Shown: positions 43,885-53,058, numbered from the stretch's first letter. The stretch is DNA of 64,000 nucleotides from Mycolicibacterium canariasense (GCF_002101555.1 NZ_LQOL01000042.1:284882-348881); one strand, 5' to 3'. The notes: generated by a model from the sequence alone, not told the origin. Numbers and translations: made by a program.

Positions 43885-45318
43885 ATGGCGCACTCGCAGC
43901 CAGAAAGCAACGCGGCAGCGGTCGCCGGCGACGAGCGGCCGCTGTTGCTGCGGGGAGCCCATGTGGTCACCATGACCCCGGGCCGCCCCGACTGGGAGAC
44001 GCTCGACGTGCTGGTCGAAGGGCAGCGGATCACCGAGATCGGCCCGAGCTTGCCGGCCGAGAACACTCGCGTGCTGGACATGTCCGGTCGCATCATCATC
44101 CCCGGACTCGTCAACGCCCATCTGCACACCTGGCAGACCGCCCTGCGCTTTCTCGGCGCGGACTGGACGCTGCCGGAATACCTCGCCAACGCCCATGGCG
44201 GCGTCGGCCACCACTATCGTCCCGACGACCTGTTTCGCGGCACCCTGGCCGGGGCCCTCAATCAGATGGACCACGGCGTCACCACGATTGGCGACTGGTC
44301 GCACAACTGTCTGACCCCCGAGCACGCCGACGCGGCGATCGAAGGCCTCACCGGCACGGGTATCCGTGCGGTCTTCCTTCACGGCACCCCGTACGGTCTG
44401 CGCGATCGGCCCCAGGATGTCCGCGAGATCGACCGGTTGCTGTCGGGGCCGATCGCCAACACCGACCTGGTGTCCCTCGGTCTGGCCATCAAGGGGCCTC
44501 AGCTGTCCAAGCCGGAGGTTGCCGTCGCCGACTTCCGCACCGGCGCCGAGCGCAACCTGATCGTGTCGATGCACCAGAGCGCAGGTTCACCCGGGCCGGG
44601 ATGGCAGGCGATCACCGAGGCAGGCCTGTGGGGCCCGCTGGTCAACATCGTGCACGGCACGGGGCTGGGCACCGGTCACGTCGAAGCGCTGCTCGCGCAG
44701 GGCGTCACCTTCACCTCCACCCCGGAAAACGAGCTGGGACAGGGCCACACCACGACCCTTCCCGATCGGCTGCTGGCCCTGGGGGCCGCGCCCTCGCTGG
44801 GCACCGACACCGAGACCGCCACTCCGGCTGATGTCCTCTTTGTTGCGCGCATGTTGTTGGCGTTGCAGCGCGGTGTCGGTCACGACGCGGCGGTGGCGTC
44901 CACCGGTCTCGGTGCGACCACCATCCCCGTCACGGCCAAGCAGGCGCTGTCATGGGCCACGGTCGAAGGGGCGCGGGCGCTGGGTCTGGCTGATCGCATC
45001 GGCCAGATTGCGGCCGGGATGTACGCCGACCTGGTGGTCATCGATGCCCGAGCCCTCAATCTGTGGCCGATGCATGACGCGGCCGCTGCTGCGCTGTACG
45101 CCCACCCCGGCAATATCGAAGCGGTCATGGTCGGCGGTGTGTGGCGCAAGCGCGACGGCCGGCTCACGCACGGCGGGTTGGACGCCGTCAAAGACGAACT
45201 CCATGCGAGCGGGCAGCGGCTGGCCCACCAACTCAAGTTCCCCTCCATGGTCGGCAAGGTGCGCCAGCGTGTGGTCCGCCGCGTCGTCAATCGCCAACTG
45301 CGCCAGCAGGTCCGGTGA
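43885..45318 (+). CDS. Amidohydrolase (ATZ/TRZ-like, deaminase or chlorohydrolase group)
   Basis: A 477-aa metal-dependent hydrolase of the AtzA/TrzA/SsnA group. HxH is in VNAHLHTWQ near residue 76-81, later metal His residues are MHQSAG and IVHGTGLG, and the Asp is in LGTDTETATP. The N-terminal RGAHVVTMTPG and the C-terminal VVIDARALNLWP (composite beta domain) fit too. Such enzymes deaminate or dechlorinate nitrogen heterocycles, or cleave amide/amidine bonds. ATG 43885 with GGTGG upstream; GTG 43882 is possible. It shares the operator with the divergent catabolic operon at 48726, so it belongs to the same regulon. Confidence 0.88.
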   Translation: MAHSQPESNAAAVAGDERPLLLRGAHVVTMTPGRPDWETLDVLVEGQRITEIGPSLPAENTRVLDMSGRIIIPGLVNAHLHTWQTALRFLGADWTLPEYLANAHGGVGHHYRPDDLFRGTLAGALNQMDHGVTTIGDWSHNCLTPEHADAAIEGLTGTGIRAVFLHGTPYGLRDRPQDVREIDRLLSGPIANTDLVSLGLAIKGPQLSKPEVAVADFRTGAERNLIVSMHQSAGSPGPGWQAITEAGLWGPLVNIVHGTGLGTGHVEALLAQGVTFTSTPENELGQGHTTTLPDRLLALGAAPSLGTDTETATPADVLFVARMLLALQRGVGHDAAVASTGLGATTIPVTAKQALSWATVEGARALGLADRIGQIAAGMYADLVVIDARALNLWPMHDAAAAALYAHPGNIEAVMVGGVWRKRDGRLTHGGLDAVKDELHASGQRLAHQLKFPSMVGKVRQRVVRRVVNRQLRQQVR

Positions 45319-45416
45319 CGATGCGCTCGGAGGACGGGCACGTTCGTCCGTCTCGGTTCCAGGGGTGCGCCGACACCGCCACCGGCCATGGTGGGGAATC
45401 GACGCCTGGACGAACA

Positions 45417-47018
45417 CTATGCGACGGCGCCCTCGGCGGCAGGGGTCAGCGAGTCGATGACGGCCTGCGTGCTGCGCGTGAGGTCGTGTCGGGCGATGTG
45501 GCCGATATAGCCGTCGGGCCGGATCAGGAGCAGCACGTCGCCGCTGACGCCGTAGGCCTTACGGAATCCTCCAGAGGCGTCGATGAGATCGTCGGTCGCC
45601 GGCCCTTCTTCCCGCGGATCCACTGACGTTCCGGTCGTCCCGGCGTCGATGTTGAGGCGCTGCAGCGGCGCTCCGGTAGCGGGCCAGCGCAGAGCGGCCA
45701 AGGACGTGGCGGCGTGCGGCCCATAGGCGATGGCGGTGAAATGTGTTCCGCGGTAAGCATCGAACAACCGGACTCTGTCGCCGTCACGGCTGAGCAGATC
45801 GGCATCGGGTGCCCGGTCGCCGACCCGCAGGGTCGCGGTGTGGTCGGCAGCCGATGGTGCCAGCGGACCGCCCCGGTAGGTCAGAGTCAGTTGCTTTTCA
45901 TCAGAACCGCGACGGTAGCTGCTGGGGTCGAGCTTGCCGATCCCTTCGTACTTCTTGGTGGAGAGCCCCAGCACCCCGGCCGCGATCGGGCGACGCTCCT
46001 GTTCGTAGGTGTCCAGCAACGATTCCGGTGCACCTGCCAACACCTGCGCCAGTTTCCAGCCCAGGTTGTAGGCATCCCCGATGCCGGTGTTCAAGCCCTG
46101 CGCACCGGCGGGTGGATGCACGTGGGCGGCGTCTCCGGCCAGCAGGACGCGGCCGTGGCGATAGCGCGCGGCCAGTCGGATGTTGGGCCTGAAAACCGAT
46201 TCCCAGGAGATGCTCGTGATGCTGAGATGCTTGTCACGCGTGTGCGATTGGATACGGGCATTGATGGCGTCGATACCCGACGGCGCCTCTTCGTCTGGCG
46301 CCAACCGGATCATCCACTGGAACAGATCGCTGTGGGGCAGTGGACAGGCACCGATGAAACGTCCGCCCAGGCCCGGCCAGATGTGCCAGTACTTGCGCGA
46401 CAGCTTGCCGGCTACCGGGGCGTCGATGATGAGGGTCCGGTCGGCGTCATCGGTGGATCCGGTGAATTCGATGCCGGCCTGTTTCCGTACGGCGCTGCTA
46501 CCCCCGTCGGCTCCGACGACGTAGCGGGCGGTGACCTCCTCGAGGCCCCGCGGTGACACGATGTGCGCGATCACCGAGGTGCCGGAGTCGCTGAAGTCGG
46601 CCAGTTCGCTGCCCAATTCGACGCGTACCCCGTGTTTTTCGAGAAGGTCGTGCAGGGCCTGGTTGGTGCGCGACTGCGGGATGAGCCAGGTGTCGGGGAA
46701 CGGGACATCCGGCCCGCGTTGACCTTTGGCCATCATGCGCAGCGGGACGGTCACCGGGCCCAGGTGTAGGCCCATGGGCGGGTAGAGGGAGCCGCCGGCG
46801 GTGATGTCGGGCAGGGCGCCGAGATCGTAGAGCACCTCCAGGGTGCGCGGCTGCAGGCCCTTGGCCCGCGATCCGGCGAAACCGTGGGTCGCTTTGTCGA
46901 TGATGCGCACCGAAATACCGCGGCGCGCCAGGTCGATGGCCAGTGCGGAGCCGGTAGGGCCGGCGCCGACGATCAGAACGTCGGTCGTCGAGGACGTGGA
47001 AGGAGTCGTGGTGGTCAT
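45417..47018 (-). CDS. FAD-dependent aromatic-type monooxygenase
   Basis: A 533-aa group A flavoprotein hydroxylase (PheA/TfdB/MhpA-like). The N-terminal FAD site is VLIVGAGPTGSALAIDLARRG, the DG motif region is YVVGADGGSSAVRKQ near residue 165, and GDAAHVHPPAGAQGLNTGIGDAYNLGW is the second FAD motif. The C-terminal thioredoxin-like domain (to VLLLIRPDGYIGHI) is also present. It hydroxylates an aromatic or polyketide ring with NAD(P)H. ATG 47018 overlaps the stop of the upstream hydrolase (ATGA); this is the last gene of the TetR-controlled operon. Confidence 0.92.
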   Translation of the reverse strand: MTTTTPSTSSTTDVLIVGAGPTGSALAIDLARRGISVRIIDKATHGFAGSRAKGLQPRTLEVLYDLGALPDITAGGSLYPPMGLHLGPVTVPLRMMAKGQRGPDVPFPDTWLIPQSRTNQALHDLLEKHGVRVELGSELADFSDSGTSVIAHIVSPRGLEEVTARYVVGADGGSSAVRKQAGIEFTGSTDDADRTLIIDAPVAGKLSRKYWHIWPGLGGRFIGACPLPHSDLFQWMIRLAPDEEAPSGIDAINARIQSHTRDKHLSITSISWESVFRPNIRLAARYRHGRVLLAGDAAHVHPPAGAQGLNTGIGDAYNLGWKLAQVLAGAPESLLDTYEQERRPIAAGVLGLSTKKYEGIGKLDPSSYRRGSDEKQLTLTYRGGPLAPSAADHTATLRVGDRAPDADLLSRDGDRVRLFDAYRGTHFTAIAYGPHAATSLAALRWPATGAPLQRLNIDAGTTGTSVDPREEGPATDDLIDASGGFRKAYGVSGDVLLLIRPDGYIGHIARHDLTRSTQAVIDSLTPAAEGAVA

Positions 47019-47917
47019 GATGTGAGCCGTTCGGTGTGTGTGGCCGCGAAATCCGCCAGCACGGTGGCGACTTCACGTGGTTGTTCGAAGGGGGCCATGT
47101 GGCCGCAATTGTCGATGATGCAGGTGTCTTCGGGGCGAAGCATGGTGACAACGCGGTCCAGCGCGGTGATCGGCGTGACCTCATCGTCATCGCCCCACAC
47201 CAGCAGGCCGGGAACCGCCAACTGTCCTGTGCGCCGGTACAGTTCGCCGCGATCGAAGAGTCCGAAGTTGCGCAGGGTGGAAAAGAACGCGTACAGCGAG
47301 CCCTCGTAGCGGAAGGCCTGCCCGACCATGTCGCTCAGCGCGGCGGCGCGGCCAGGTTCGCGCACATTGTGACCGAGGTGTTGATCGAGGACCCGGCTCC
47401 CGATCGTGCGCGCCACCACGGTGGTCATCAGGTCGCTGCCCAGGAGCAGGCGCTGAGTCAACGGCGGTCGGCTCAACCCTGCCGGCCCCACCAAGGTCAG
47501 GGTCAACGCGGTGTTCGAGGGGACCGCCTGCAGGTAGGCCATCGCCACCAGGGCACCCATGGACGTGCCCACCAGGTGGTGGGGGCGGCCCTCGCCCACC
47601 ATGTCGATGACCTCCGCAAGCTGGCGCACGAACAGCTCTTGGTCGTAGGCGGTGTCGACACGGTCGGAATAGCCGCGGCCGTAGGCGCTGTAGGTCAACG
47701 TCTGCAGCCCTCGGCCGTGCAGGTGAGCCGCCATTTCGTCCCAGTAGAACAACGGGACGGTCAGCCCGCCGGCCATGACTACCAGCTGCCCGTCTTCGGG
47801 GCCGGACAGCTCATAGTGGGTGACGCCGTCCGATAGTGCGATGAACTGCCCGCGTAGCTCTGCGCGTGCGGCCGGGGTGAGACGCCGATCCTCCCCGGAT
47901 GCGACGAAGTACTTCAT
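47015..47917 (-). CDS. Alpha/beta hydrolase (MhpC-like)
   Basis: A 300-aa hydrolase. The oxyanion HG-type region is VVMAGGLTVPLFYWDE, the nucleophile elbow is LVGTSMGALVAMAYL, the acid is in WGDDDEVTP, and the His is in DNCGHMAPFEQP. It resembles ring-fission-product and lactone hydrolases. ATG 47917 overlaps the stop of the first hydrolase of the operon (ATGA), and its own stop overlaps the monooxygenase start, so the three proteins are made together. Confidence 0.87.
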   Translation of the reverse strand: MKYFVASGEDRRLTPAARAELRGQFIALSDGVTHYELSGPEDGQLVVMAGGLTVPLFYWDEMAAHLHGRGLQTLTYSAYGRGYSDRVDTAYDQELFVRQLAEVIDMVGEGRPHHLVGTSMGALVAMAYLQAVPSNTALTLTLVGPAGLSRPPLTQRLLLGSDLMTTVVARTIGSRVLDQHLGHNVREPGRAAALSDMVGQAFRYEGSLYAFFSTLRNFGLFDRGELYRRTGQLAVPGLLVWGDDDEVTPITALDRVVTMLRPEDTCIIDNCGHMAPFEQPREVATVLADFAATHTERLTS

Positions 47918-48726
47918 CGGATGCCGCCGACCCTAGTGCTGACGAACCGGGTGATGGCCGCGGCCACCCAGTCCGGATCCTCTTGCGGCAGAAGGTGTCC
48001 GCCGCGGGGGTGCACCTCTTCGATCGCGCCAGGGATATCGCGGGTGAAATATTGCCCGCCCATCCCCGCGCTGCGCAGCATCAGGGTCGGCGCCGCGATG
48101 GAGCAGATCTCGGCGCTGTGGTCGGGCTGATCGGTGCACACCAGATCCACAAACGCCGCCCGGTTGCCTGGCCGGTTCCACAGCCGGTGCGCTCGGTCCA
48201 CCACCGCTTCGGTGATCACCTCGACGTTCGGTGCTGCGGCTTGGCGTAGGCTGCGTTCGACTGCCCGCCGGGGCATGAATCGTCGTAAGACGTAACCGGC
48301 GATCGGATTGCGCGCCAACCGCATCGACGCGGGCAGCTCCTTCTCTGGGTAGCCCGTGGCATTGATCAAGACCAATGCCACGACCCGCTCCGGCCGGATC
48401 ACCGCCAGATTCCAGGCGATGTTGCCGTCCAGTGAGTTACCCACGATCACCGCGCTGTCGACGCCGATCGCACCGAGAAATCGGTCCACCGTGCCCGCGT
48501 AGGTGCGCACCCGGTAGTCCCCACCGCTGCGGGGGCCGGTGACCCCATGCCCGGGCAGATCCGGGCGGATGACATCGAAGAAGGGTTCCAGGCGGCGCGC
48601 CACATCCTCTACGCCCCACAACGAGGACGCACTGCCGTGTAGCAGCACCAACGAGGCGCCCTGCCCCGAGCGCTTGTAGTGCACCCGCATCCCGTCCACC
48701 GAAGCAAAAAGGGAGTCGGGCTGCAC
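47914..48726 (-). CDS. Alpha/beta hydrolase (first gene of the monooxygenase operon)
   Basis: A 270-aa hydrolase. The oxyanion region is VLLHGSASSLWG, the nucleophile elbow is IVGNSLDGNIAWNLA (serine; the usual GxSxG reads G-N-S-L-D), and the catalytic His is in HPRGGHLLPQED. I place the start at GTG 48726, after GGAAG, since the TATCCAT of the operator then gives a normal leader; an ATG six codons earlier (48744) would mean a leaderless mRNA. It opens a three-gene operon controlled by the divergent TetR gene. Confidence 0.85.
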   Translation of the reverse strand: MQPDSLFASVDGMRVHYKRSGQGASLVLLHGSASSLWGVEDVARRLEPFFDVIRPDLPGHGVTGPRSGGDYRVRTYAGTVDRFLGAIGVDSAVIVGNSLDGNIAWNLAVIRPERVVALVLINATGYPEKELPASMRLARNPIAGYVLRRFMPRRAVERSLRQAAAPNVEVITEAVVDRAHRLWNRPGNRAAFVDLVCTDQPDHSAEICSIAAPTLMLRSAGMGGQYFTRDIPGAIEEVHPRGGHLLPQEDPDWVAAAITRFVSTRVGGIR

Positions 48727-48745
48727 GTCGTCGTCTTCCAACATA

Positions 48746-48762
48746 ATGGATACAGTGTCACC
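48746..48762. promoter_or_regulatory. Operator GGnnACAnTGTnnCC between TetR and the hydrolase operon
   Basis: ATGGATACAGTGTCACC contains the dyad GGnnACAnTGTnnCC. It is the reverse complement, with one change, of the site before the amidohydrolase at 43842. It lies between the divergent TetR and hydrolase genes, where a TetR repressor normally binds. AATGG and CCATT flank the core symmetrically. Confidence 0.7.
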
Positions 48763-48803
48763 ATTAATTTGTGGGCTGTCAAGGTGTCGGTAATACTGGG
48801 GCT

Positions 48804-49478
48804 GTGACCACTACTTCGTCGCCGGCGCGGGGCCGCGGCCGCCCACCGATGCCACTGGAGCGGATGATCACGACCGCGATTGCCATCGTCGACGAACATG
48901 GCGCCGATGCGCTGTCCATGCGGTCTTTGGCCAGCGCCCTGGGATCGGGCACCGCCACGCTCTATCGACACTTCGCATCCCGCGCCGAGTTGGTCGCCGC
49001 CGTCGTCGACGCCGTGCTCGGCGAGGTGTCTGCCGAGGCCCCCGCCTGGGCGGACACCTCATGGCGCCACGCGTGCGAAGGCGCCGCACACACGCTGTTC
49101 ACCGTCTTCAACCGGCACCCCAATGTCGCACCGCTACTCATCGACCAGATCCCGTCCGGGCCCCATGCCGCGGCGGCGCGCGAACACCTTGTCGGTGCTT
49201 TGCTCGCCGGCGGCTTCAGCCCTCGCGATGCGGCCAAGACCTACACCACGTTGAGCAGATTCGTCCTCGGCTTCGCCATCCAGGCTCGCGGCACACACGC
49301 GGACGACGACCCCTCGGCCGCTGCCGCAACCATCGATCCCGACACTCACCCGCACACCGCCGCGGTCGCCGAACACCTTCCCATCCCGCTGGCCGAAGAA
49401 TTCGCCTTCGGGCTCAGTCTGCTTCTCGACGGGCTCACCGGCCTCGCTCCGGCGACACCGCCACGCCGGAAGCGGTGA
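48804..49478 (+). CDS. TetR-family regulator (first module)
   Basis: A 224-aa TetR protein. The N-terminal HTH includes ITTAIAIVDEHGADALSMRSLASALGSGTATLYRHFASRAEL (residues about 20-70). The C-terminal domain is of the tetracyclin-repressor-like TetR_C type (HPNVAPLLIDQ). Start GTG at 48804; an in-frame ATG at 48771 gives only unrelated residues. It is the probable repressor of the hydrolase-monooxygenase operon and of the amidohydrolase, whose promoter carries the same dyad. Confidence 0.92.
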   Translation: MTTTSSPARGRGRPPMPLERMITTAIAIVDEHGADALSMRSLASALGSGTATLYRHFASRAELVAAVVDAVLGEVSAEAPAWADTSWRHACEGAAHTLFTVFNRHPNVAPLLIDQIPSGPHAAAAREHLVGALLAGGFSPRDAAKTYTTLSRFVLGFAIQARGTHADDDPSAAAATIDPDTHPHTAAVAEHLPIPLAEEFAFGLSLLLDGLTGLAPATPPRRKR

Positions 49479-49544
49479 GTTCCCGCCGGCCGTCCGATGC
49501 ATTTACGAGTTGATGTGGCGCAACGCCCGGTGTGCCGTTGGCGG

Positions 49545-49898
49545 TCAGAGCTTGAGAGTGTTCAGCACGATGATCGCCAAGGCGGCGGCAGCGGTCAGTA
49601 CCGCCGGCAGCATGGCGGTGAAGTTGTCCTGCACCCGTGCGTGGTAGACGATGGCGCCGATCAAGAGGATCAGGACCGCGGTCGCGGTGATGATGCCGAG
49701 TGGGACGACGATGATGCCGAGGATGAGACCTGCCGCCGCCGCGATTTCGGCGAGGCCGATCGCGCGGCTCAGATTGGAACTGATCCCCAGGTGATCCGCG
49801 TTGCCGCGCGCGGTGGCGTTGTTGAGCAGTTTCATCGTGCCCGTGGTGATCAGCAGGAGCGCCGACAGCCCCATCAGGATGGTCGTTGTCAGATGCAT
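49545..49898 (-). CDS. DoxX-family membrane protein
   Basis: A 117-aa protein with four membrane helices and the DoxX/SURF4-like pattern: LLITTGTMKLLNN, then GLAEIAAAAGLILG, and HARVQDNFTAMLP between the last helices. DoxX proteins are linked to quinone or redox partners in oxidative catabolism. Its ATG at 49898 is 8 bases after the FAH-family stop, so it closes that operon. Confidence 0.85.
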   Translation of the reverse strand: MHLTTTILMGLSALLLITTGTMKLLNNATARGNADHLGISSNLSRAIGLAEIAAAAGLILGIIVVPLGIITATAVLILLIGAIVYHARVQDNFTAMLPAVLTAAAALAIIVLNTLKL

Positions 49899-49906
49899 GT
49901 GCGTCC

Positions 49907-50770
49907 TCAGCCGGCGGTCGTGCAGGGGTTGCGGAGTCGGCCCAGGCCTTCGATGGCCGAATGCACGATGCTGCCGGGAGTGAGGTAACGCGGTGGGGTG
50001 CGCGAGTATCCGACGCCGGACGGGGTGCCGGTGAAAATGAGGTCGCCGGGCATCAGTTCACAGATGCCGGACAGGTGACTCACGAGGTCTTCGACGGTGA
50101 AGATCATCTCGCTGGTGCGGGCCTGCTGTACGACCTCGTCGTCGAGCGTGGTCATGATGGCCAGGTCGCTCGGGTCGGAGAGTTCATCGATGGTGGTGAT
50201 CCACGGGCCGATTGGACTGAACCCCCGATGGCTTTTGGCGAGACTGAATTGCGGTGGCGTGCCTTTCATCTGGGAAGCCCGCTCCGAAATATCCTGGCCA
50301 ACACAGTATCCGGCGACATGACTCATGGCGGCCTCTGGCGGGATGTTGCGGCCGCCGCGGCCGATGACCGTCACCAGCTCGACCTCCCAGTCACAGGTGT
50401 GTGCGGGCAGCGGAATGGTGGAGCCGGGACCGGCCAGTGAAGAGGCGAATTTCGTGAAGATCAGTGGTTGGTCGGGAACGGCAAGGCCGGTCTCGGTGCT
50501 GTGGTCGGCGTAGTTGAGGCCGACGGCGAAGATCTGCCGGGGAGCGGTCACGGGTGGCCCGAGCAGCCTGAGATCTTCGAGCAGGTCAGCCTCGGTGAGG
50601 GTGACGTCCGGTTCCGGCTGCGCGGTCGCGTAGAACGTCCGGATGTCGTCGAGATTGGCGATCGCCGCGTCGGGTTGACTGGGTAGAGACCCTCCGGACG
50701 CTTTGGCGAGATCGACAATCCCGGCCGGGGTGATCAACACGGCGCGGCCGGCCAGGTTGGCGAGTTTCAT
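49907..50770 (-). CDS. Fumarylacetoacetate hydrolase-family protein
   Basis: A 287-aa FAH-family protein. The C-terminal catalytic domain starts at about residue 95 (IFAVGLNYADHSTETG), with the metal Glu residues in DWEVELVTVIG and the Asp in YCVGQDISERA. The ending contains GDLIFTGTPSGVGY. The family covers C-C hydrolases, acylpyruvases and hydratases in aromatic and sugar-acid catabolism. ATG 50770 with AAGGA upstream, 11 bases after the alpha/beta hydrolase stop. Confidence 0.9.
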   Translation of the reverse strand: MKLANLAGRAVLITPAGIVDLAKASGGSLPSQPDAAIANLDDIRTFYATAQPEPDVTLTEADLLEDLRLLGPPVTAPRQIFAVGLNYADHSTETGLAVPDQPLIFTKFASSLAGPGSTIPLPAHTCDWEVELVTVIGRGGRNIPPEAAMSHVAGYCVGQDISERASQMKGTPPQFSLAKSHRGFSPIGPWITTIDELSDPSDLAIMTTLDDEVVQQARTSEMIFTVEDLVSHLSGICELMPGDLIFTGTPSGVGYSRTPPRYLTPGSIVHSAIEGLGRLRNPCTTAG

Positions 50771-50781
50771 GGCATTCCTTT

Positions 50782-51633
50782 TCAGGCGACAGGGGTCCGG
50801 TTCTGGTGCGATGAGCTGAGCTGCTCGGTGCACCAGCCGCGCACCACGTCGGCGTAGTCGCGGGTGTGGAAGAGCATCAGCTGATGGACGGCGTCAGGGT
50901 GGATGTGTAGCCGGACCGGTCCGCCGGTGGCATCGGCGACCATCTTGGCGATCTCGGGTGTGAAGATGGGGTCCTTCTCCCCGACGGCGAACAGGATCGG
51001 TTTGGTGTTGTCGGCCAGCGCGACGGCCGGGTCGTAACGCAGGATCGACCCCCAGGCGGCGAGGTCATAACTCCAGGTGTTGAGGGGGTCATCGTGTTTC
51101 TGCACGCCCGCTCCACGGAACCCGTAGTCCTCGTCGAAGTTGATGTATTGGTCGATGTCGAACCGCAAAGCCGTGCCGAAGAAGGCGGTCATCTGCTCGA
51201 ACGCCTCGGAGCGAAAGGGGTTGTCGGCGGGAATCAGTGGCGAGGACGGTATGGCGAATCCCATCAAAATGGCGCCGGCGTGCGAGTCGGACGCCGCGTA
51301 GGCACAGTAGGCGGCGGCTGCGCCCAACGACGAACCTTTGATGAACACCGGCAAGCCGGTGTGGGTGGCGATGTGCTCGGTCACGTCCAGCGCGGCGTCC
51401 ACCCACTCCTGCAAGGTGAATTGGCCGGCACGACGATCGACACACGATCGGCCATGGCCGGGAGCGTCCATGCACCACACGTCGGCACCTTGTTCGGCGT
51501 AGTGTGCCCCGAACTTGTCGTAGATCCCCCCGTGGCCTCCGATCCCGTGCTGCACCAACAGGGCGTGGTCAGCCCCGGGTCCGGCATACCGGTAGGCGAA
51601 GGTGTCGCCGATCATGTGTTCTTCGCGTTGCAT
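50782..51633 (-). CDS. Alpha/beta hydrolase (second module)
   Basis: A 283-aa hydrolase. LVQHGIGGHGGIYDKFGAHYAEQG is the oxyanion/lid start, [15 protein letters not shown] is the nucleophile elbow (GxSxG), the acid is in GEKDPIFTPE and the His in PDAVHQLMLFH. The pattern fits the monoacylglycerol lipase/serine aminopeptidase-like S33 group. ATG 51633 with GAGGAG upstream. It is the second gene of the operon read from 52296. Confidence 0.88.
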   Translation of the reverse strand: MQREEHMIGDTFAYRYAGPGADHALLVQHGIGGHGGIYDKFGAHYAEQGADVWCMDAPGHGRSCVDRRAGQFTLQEWVDAALDVTEHIATHTGLPVFIKGSSLGAAAAYCAYAASDSHAGAILMGFAIPSSPLIPADNPFRSEAFEQMTAFFGTALRFDIDQYINFDEDYGFRGAGVQKHDDPLNTWSYDLAAWGSILRYDPAVALADNTKPILFAVGEKDPIFTPEIAKMVADATGGPVRLHIHPDAVHQLMLFHTRDYADVVRGWCTEQLSSSHQNRTPVA

Positions 51634-51678
51634 TTCGCAGCTCCTCGTCGCGTGTCTGGCAGCAGATTCATCAGTGGG

Positions 51679-52296
51679 TCAACGTGTTTCGGCCTTCTGA
51701 GTGGCGCGTGAGCTCTGCCGACGCGACGGCGCCGCCGACTCACCGGCGGAAAACACCGAACTCCACCGGCCGCTTGTGTCCTCGGCAGCCTGCTCGCGCG
51801 CCCACGTGAAATGGTGCCGGGCCGATGCCAACAGCAACGGACCGGCGACGAGTCCGATCACGGCGTATTTCAGGTCGGCACGGCGGGTCTCGAAGAGGAT
51901 GCTGCCGGCACCCCCGACGCCCCAGACCCACAACACCGCGTTATAGGGGCCTACCAACTCCGGCGGTAGGCCTTCGGCCTCGTCGAGCCACGGGAACAGC
52001 CCGAGCCGCCGTGTCCAAGGCCAATCGATGAAGTGCACGACCACCGATGCCAGCGAGATGCCGGCGTTGAATGCCAGCGCCGCGTCCTCCCCGCGCGAGC
52101 GACCCCGCGCGGCGCTGCGCAACAGCAGCGGTGGCGCGGCCGCCCACAAGACGTTGGTCACCCGCCGGCCCAGCCAAGGCTCCAGGAAAACCCCGAGACC
52201 TGCCCACCGCTCGAACCAATTGTGGCCTGCGCCGCCCAGCGTGGCCAGGATATTGAAGACCTGGACTGACGAACGCGTCCCTGGTTTCCGCGCCAT
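51679..52296 (-). CDS. Uncharacterised membrane protein heading the second module
   Basis: A 205-aa protein I do not recognise. It has at least four hydrophobic segments (near residues 40-60, 75-95, 130-145 and 150-170) and conserved-looking HNWFERWAGL and VVHFIDWPWT. The ATG at 52296 with GGGAGG upstream fits; the TetR operator TGTTGATGATCATCAACA lies 18-35 bases before it. Being the first gene under that operator, it may belong to the transport or membrane step of the pathway. Confidence 0.65.
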   Translation of the reverse strand: MARKPGTRSSVQVFNILATLGGAGHNWFERWAGLGVFLEPWLGRRVTNVLWAAAPPLLLRSAARGRSRGEDAALAFNAGISLASVVVHFIDWPWTRRLGLFPWLDEAEGLPPELVGPYNAVLWVWGVGGAGSILFETRRADLKYAVIGLVAGPLLLASARHHFTWAREQAAEDTSGRWSSVFSAGESAAPSRRQSSRATQKAETR

Positions 52297-52313
52297 TGCA
52301 TCCTCCCGCAAAT

Positions 52314-52331
52314 TGTTGATGATCATCAACA
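52314..52331. promoter_or_regulatory. TetR operator copy 1: TGTTGA-N6-TCAACA
   Basis: TGTTGATGATCATCAACA is a perfect 18-bp palindrome just upstream of the operon at 52296. Its arms are repeated in the copy at 52357. Confidence 0.75.
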
Positions 52332-52356
52332 TGATGGACCGAAGGCTATCGCCTGA

Positions 52357-52374
52357 TGTTGATGTTCGTCAACA
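52357..52374. promoter_or_regulatory. TetR operator copy 2: TGTTGA-N6-TCAACA
   Basis: TGTTGATGTTCGTCAACA has the same arms, extended to 8 bp each side (55-76), with a non-palindromic spacer. It lies 22 bases before the TetR start, consistent with autoregulation. Confidence 0.75.
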
Positions 52375-52395
52375 TCGACGGTTATGCTGGGTGAC

Positions 52396-53058
52396 ATGAC
52401 GACTGCCAAACGACAGGGCCGGCCTCCGGCCGCCGAGGCCCCGGCGGCATTGCCCGATATCTTGTCCAAGGCGCTGAAGATGTTCGCCGAGAACGGTTTT
52501 GACGGGACGTCGGTCGCTGCGCTCAACCGCGAACTGGGCGTCAGCCACAACCTGATTCATCAGAGGTTCGGATCCAAGGAGGGTCTGTGGTACGCCGCGG
52601 TGGACTTCGCGTTCGGCGAGGTGCACGAGCAGATCAACGTCGACACAGAGTTGGCCGAGCGGGACCTGATGGAGGCGGCACGTCAGGCCATTGTGCGGTT
52701 CCTGGTGAGCCACGCCCACCACCCGGAGCTTCTGCGGTTGGTCACCGTCGAAGGCGCGACCCCCAGCGCCCGGCTCACCTACCTCCACGAGGTTCATGTT
52801 CAGCCGCTCTACGCTCGCCTTACCGAGCCCCTGAAGGTGCTCGTCGACTGTGACGTATTGAACGCCGCTGACGTGCGCAGCCTGCACTTCCTGGTTGCCC
52901 ACGGGGGCACCGCGCCGTTCAGCCTGGTGCCGTTTGCCCTCATGCTCGATCCCGACGACCCGACCGAGCCTGCCGCCATCGAGCACCACGCCGAGTTTGT
53001 CGCCGACATGCTCATCGCAGGCCTGCGGGCGCGTGTCGCGGCAAGGGGGACGTCATGA
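52396..53058 (+). CDS. TetR-family regulator (second module)
   Basis: A 220-aa TetR protein. The HTH is in ILSKALKMFAENGFDGTSVAALNRELGVSHNLIHQRFGSKEGLW at residues 20-65, and the C-terminal part is helical. ATG 52396. It is divergent from the membrane protein/hydrolase/FAH/DoxX operon, with two TGTTGA-N6-TCAACA palindromes between them, so it very likely represses that operon and itself. Its stop overlaps the next start (ATGA). Confidence 0.92.
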   Translation: MTTAKRQGRPPAAEAPAALPDILSKALKMFAENGFDGTSVAALNRELGVSHNLIHQRFGSKEGLWYAAVDFAFGEVHEQINVDTELAERDLMEAARQAIVRFLVSHAHHPELLRLVTVEGATPSARLTYLHEVHVQPLYARLTEPLKVLVDCDVLNAADVRSLHFLVAHGGTAPFSLVPFALMLDPDDPTEPAAIEHHAEFVADMLIAGLRARVAARGTS

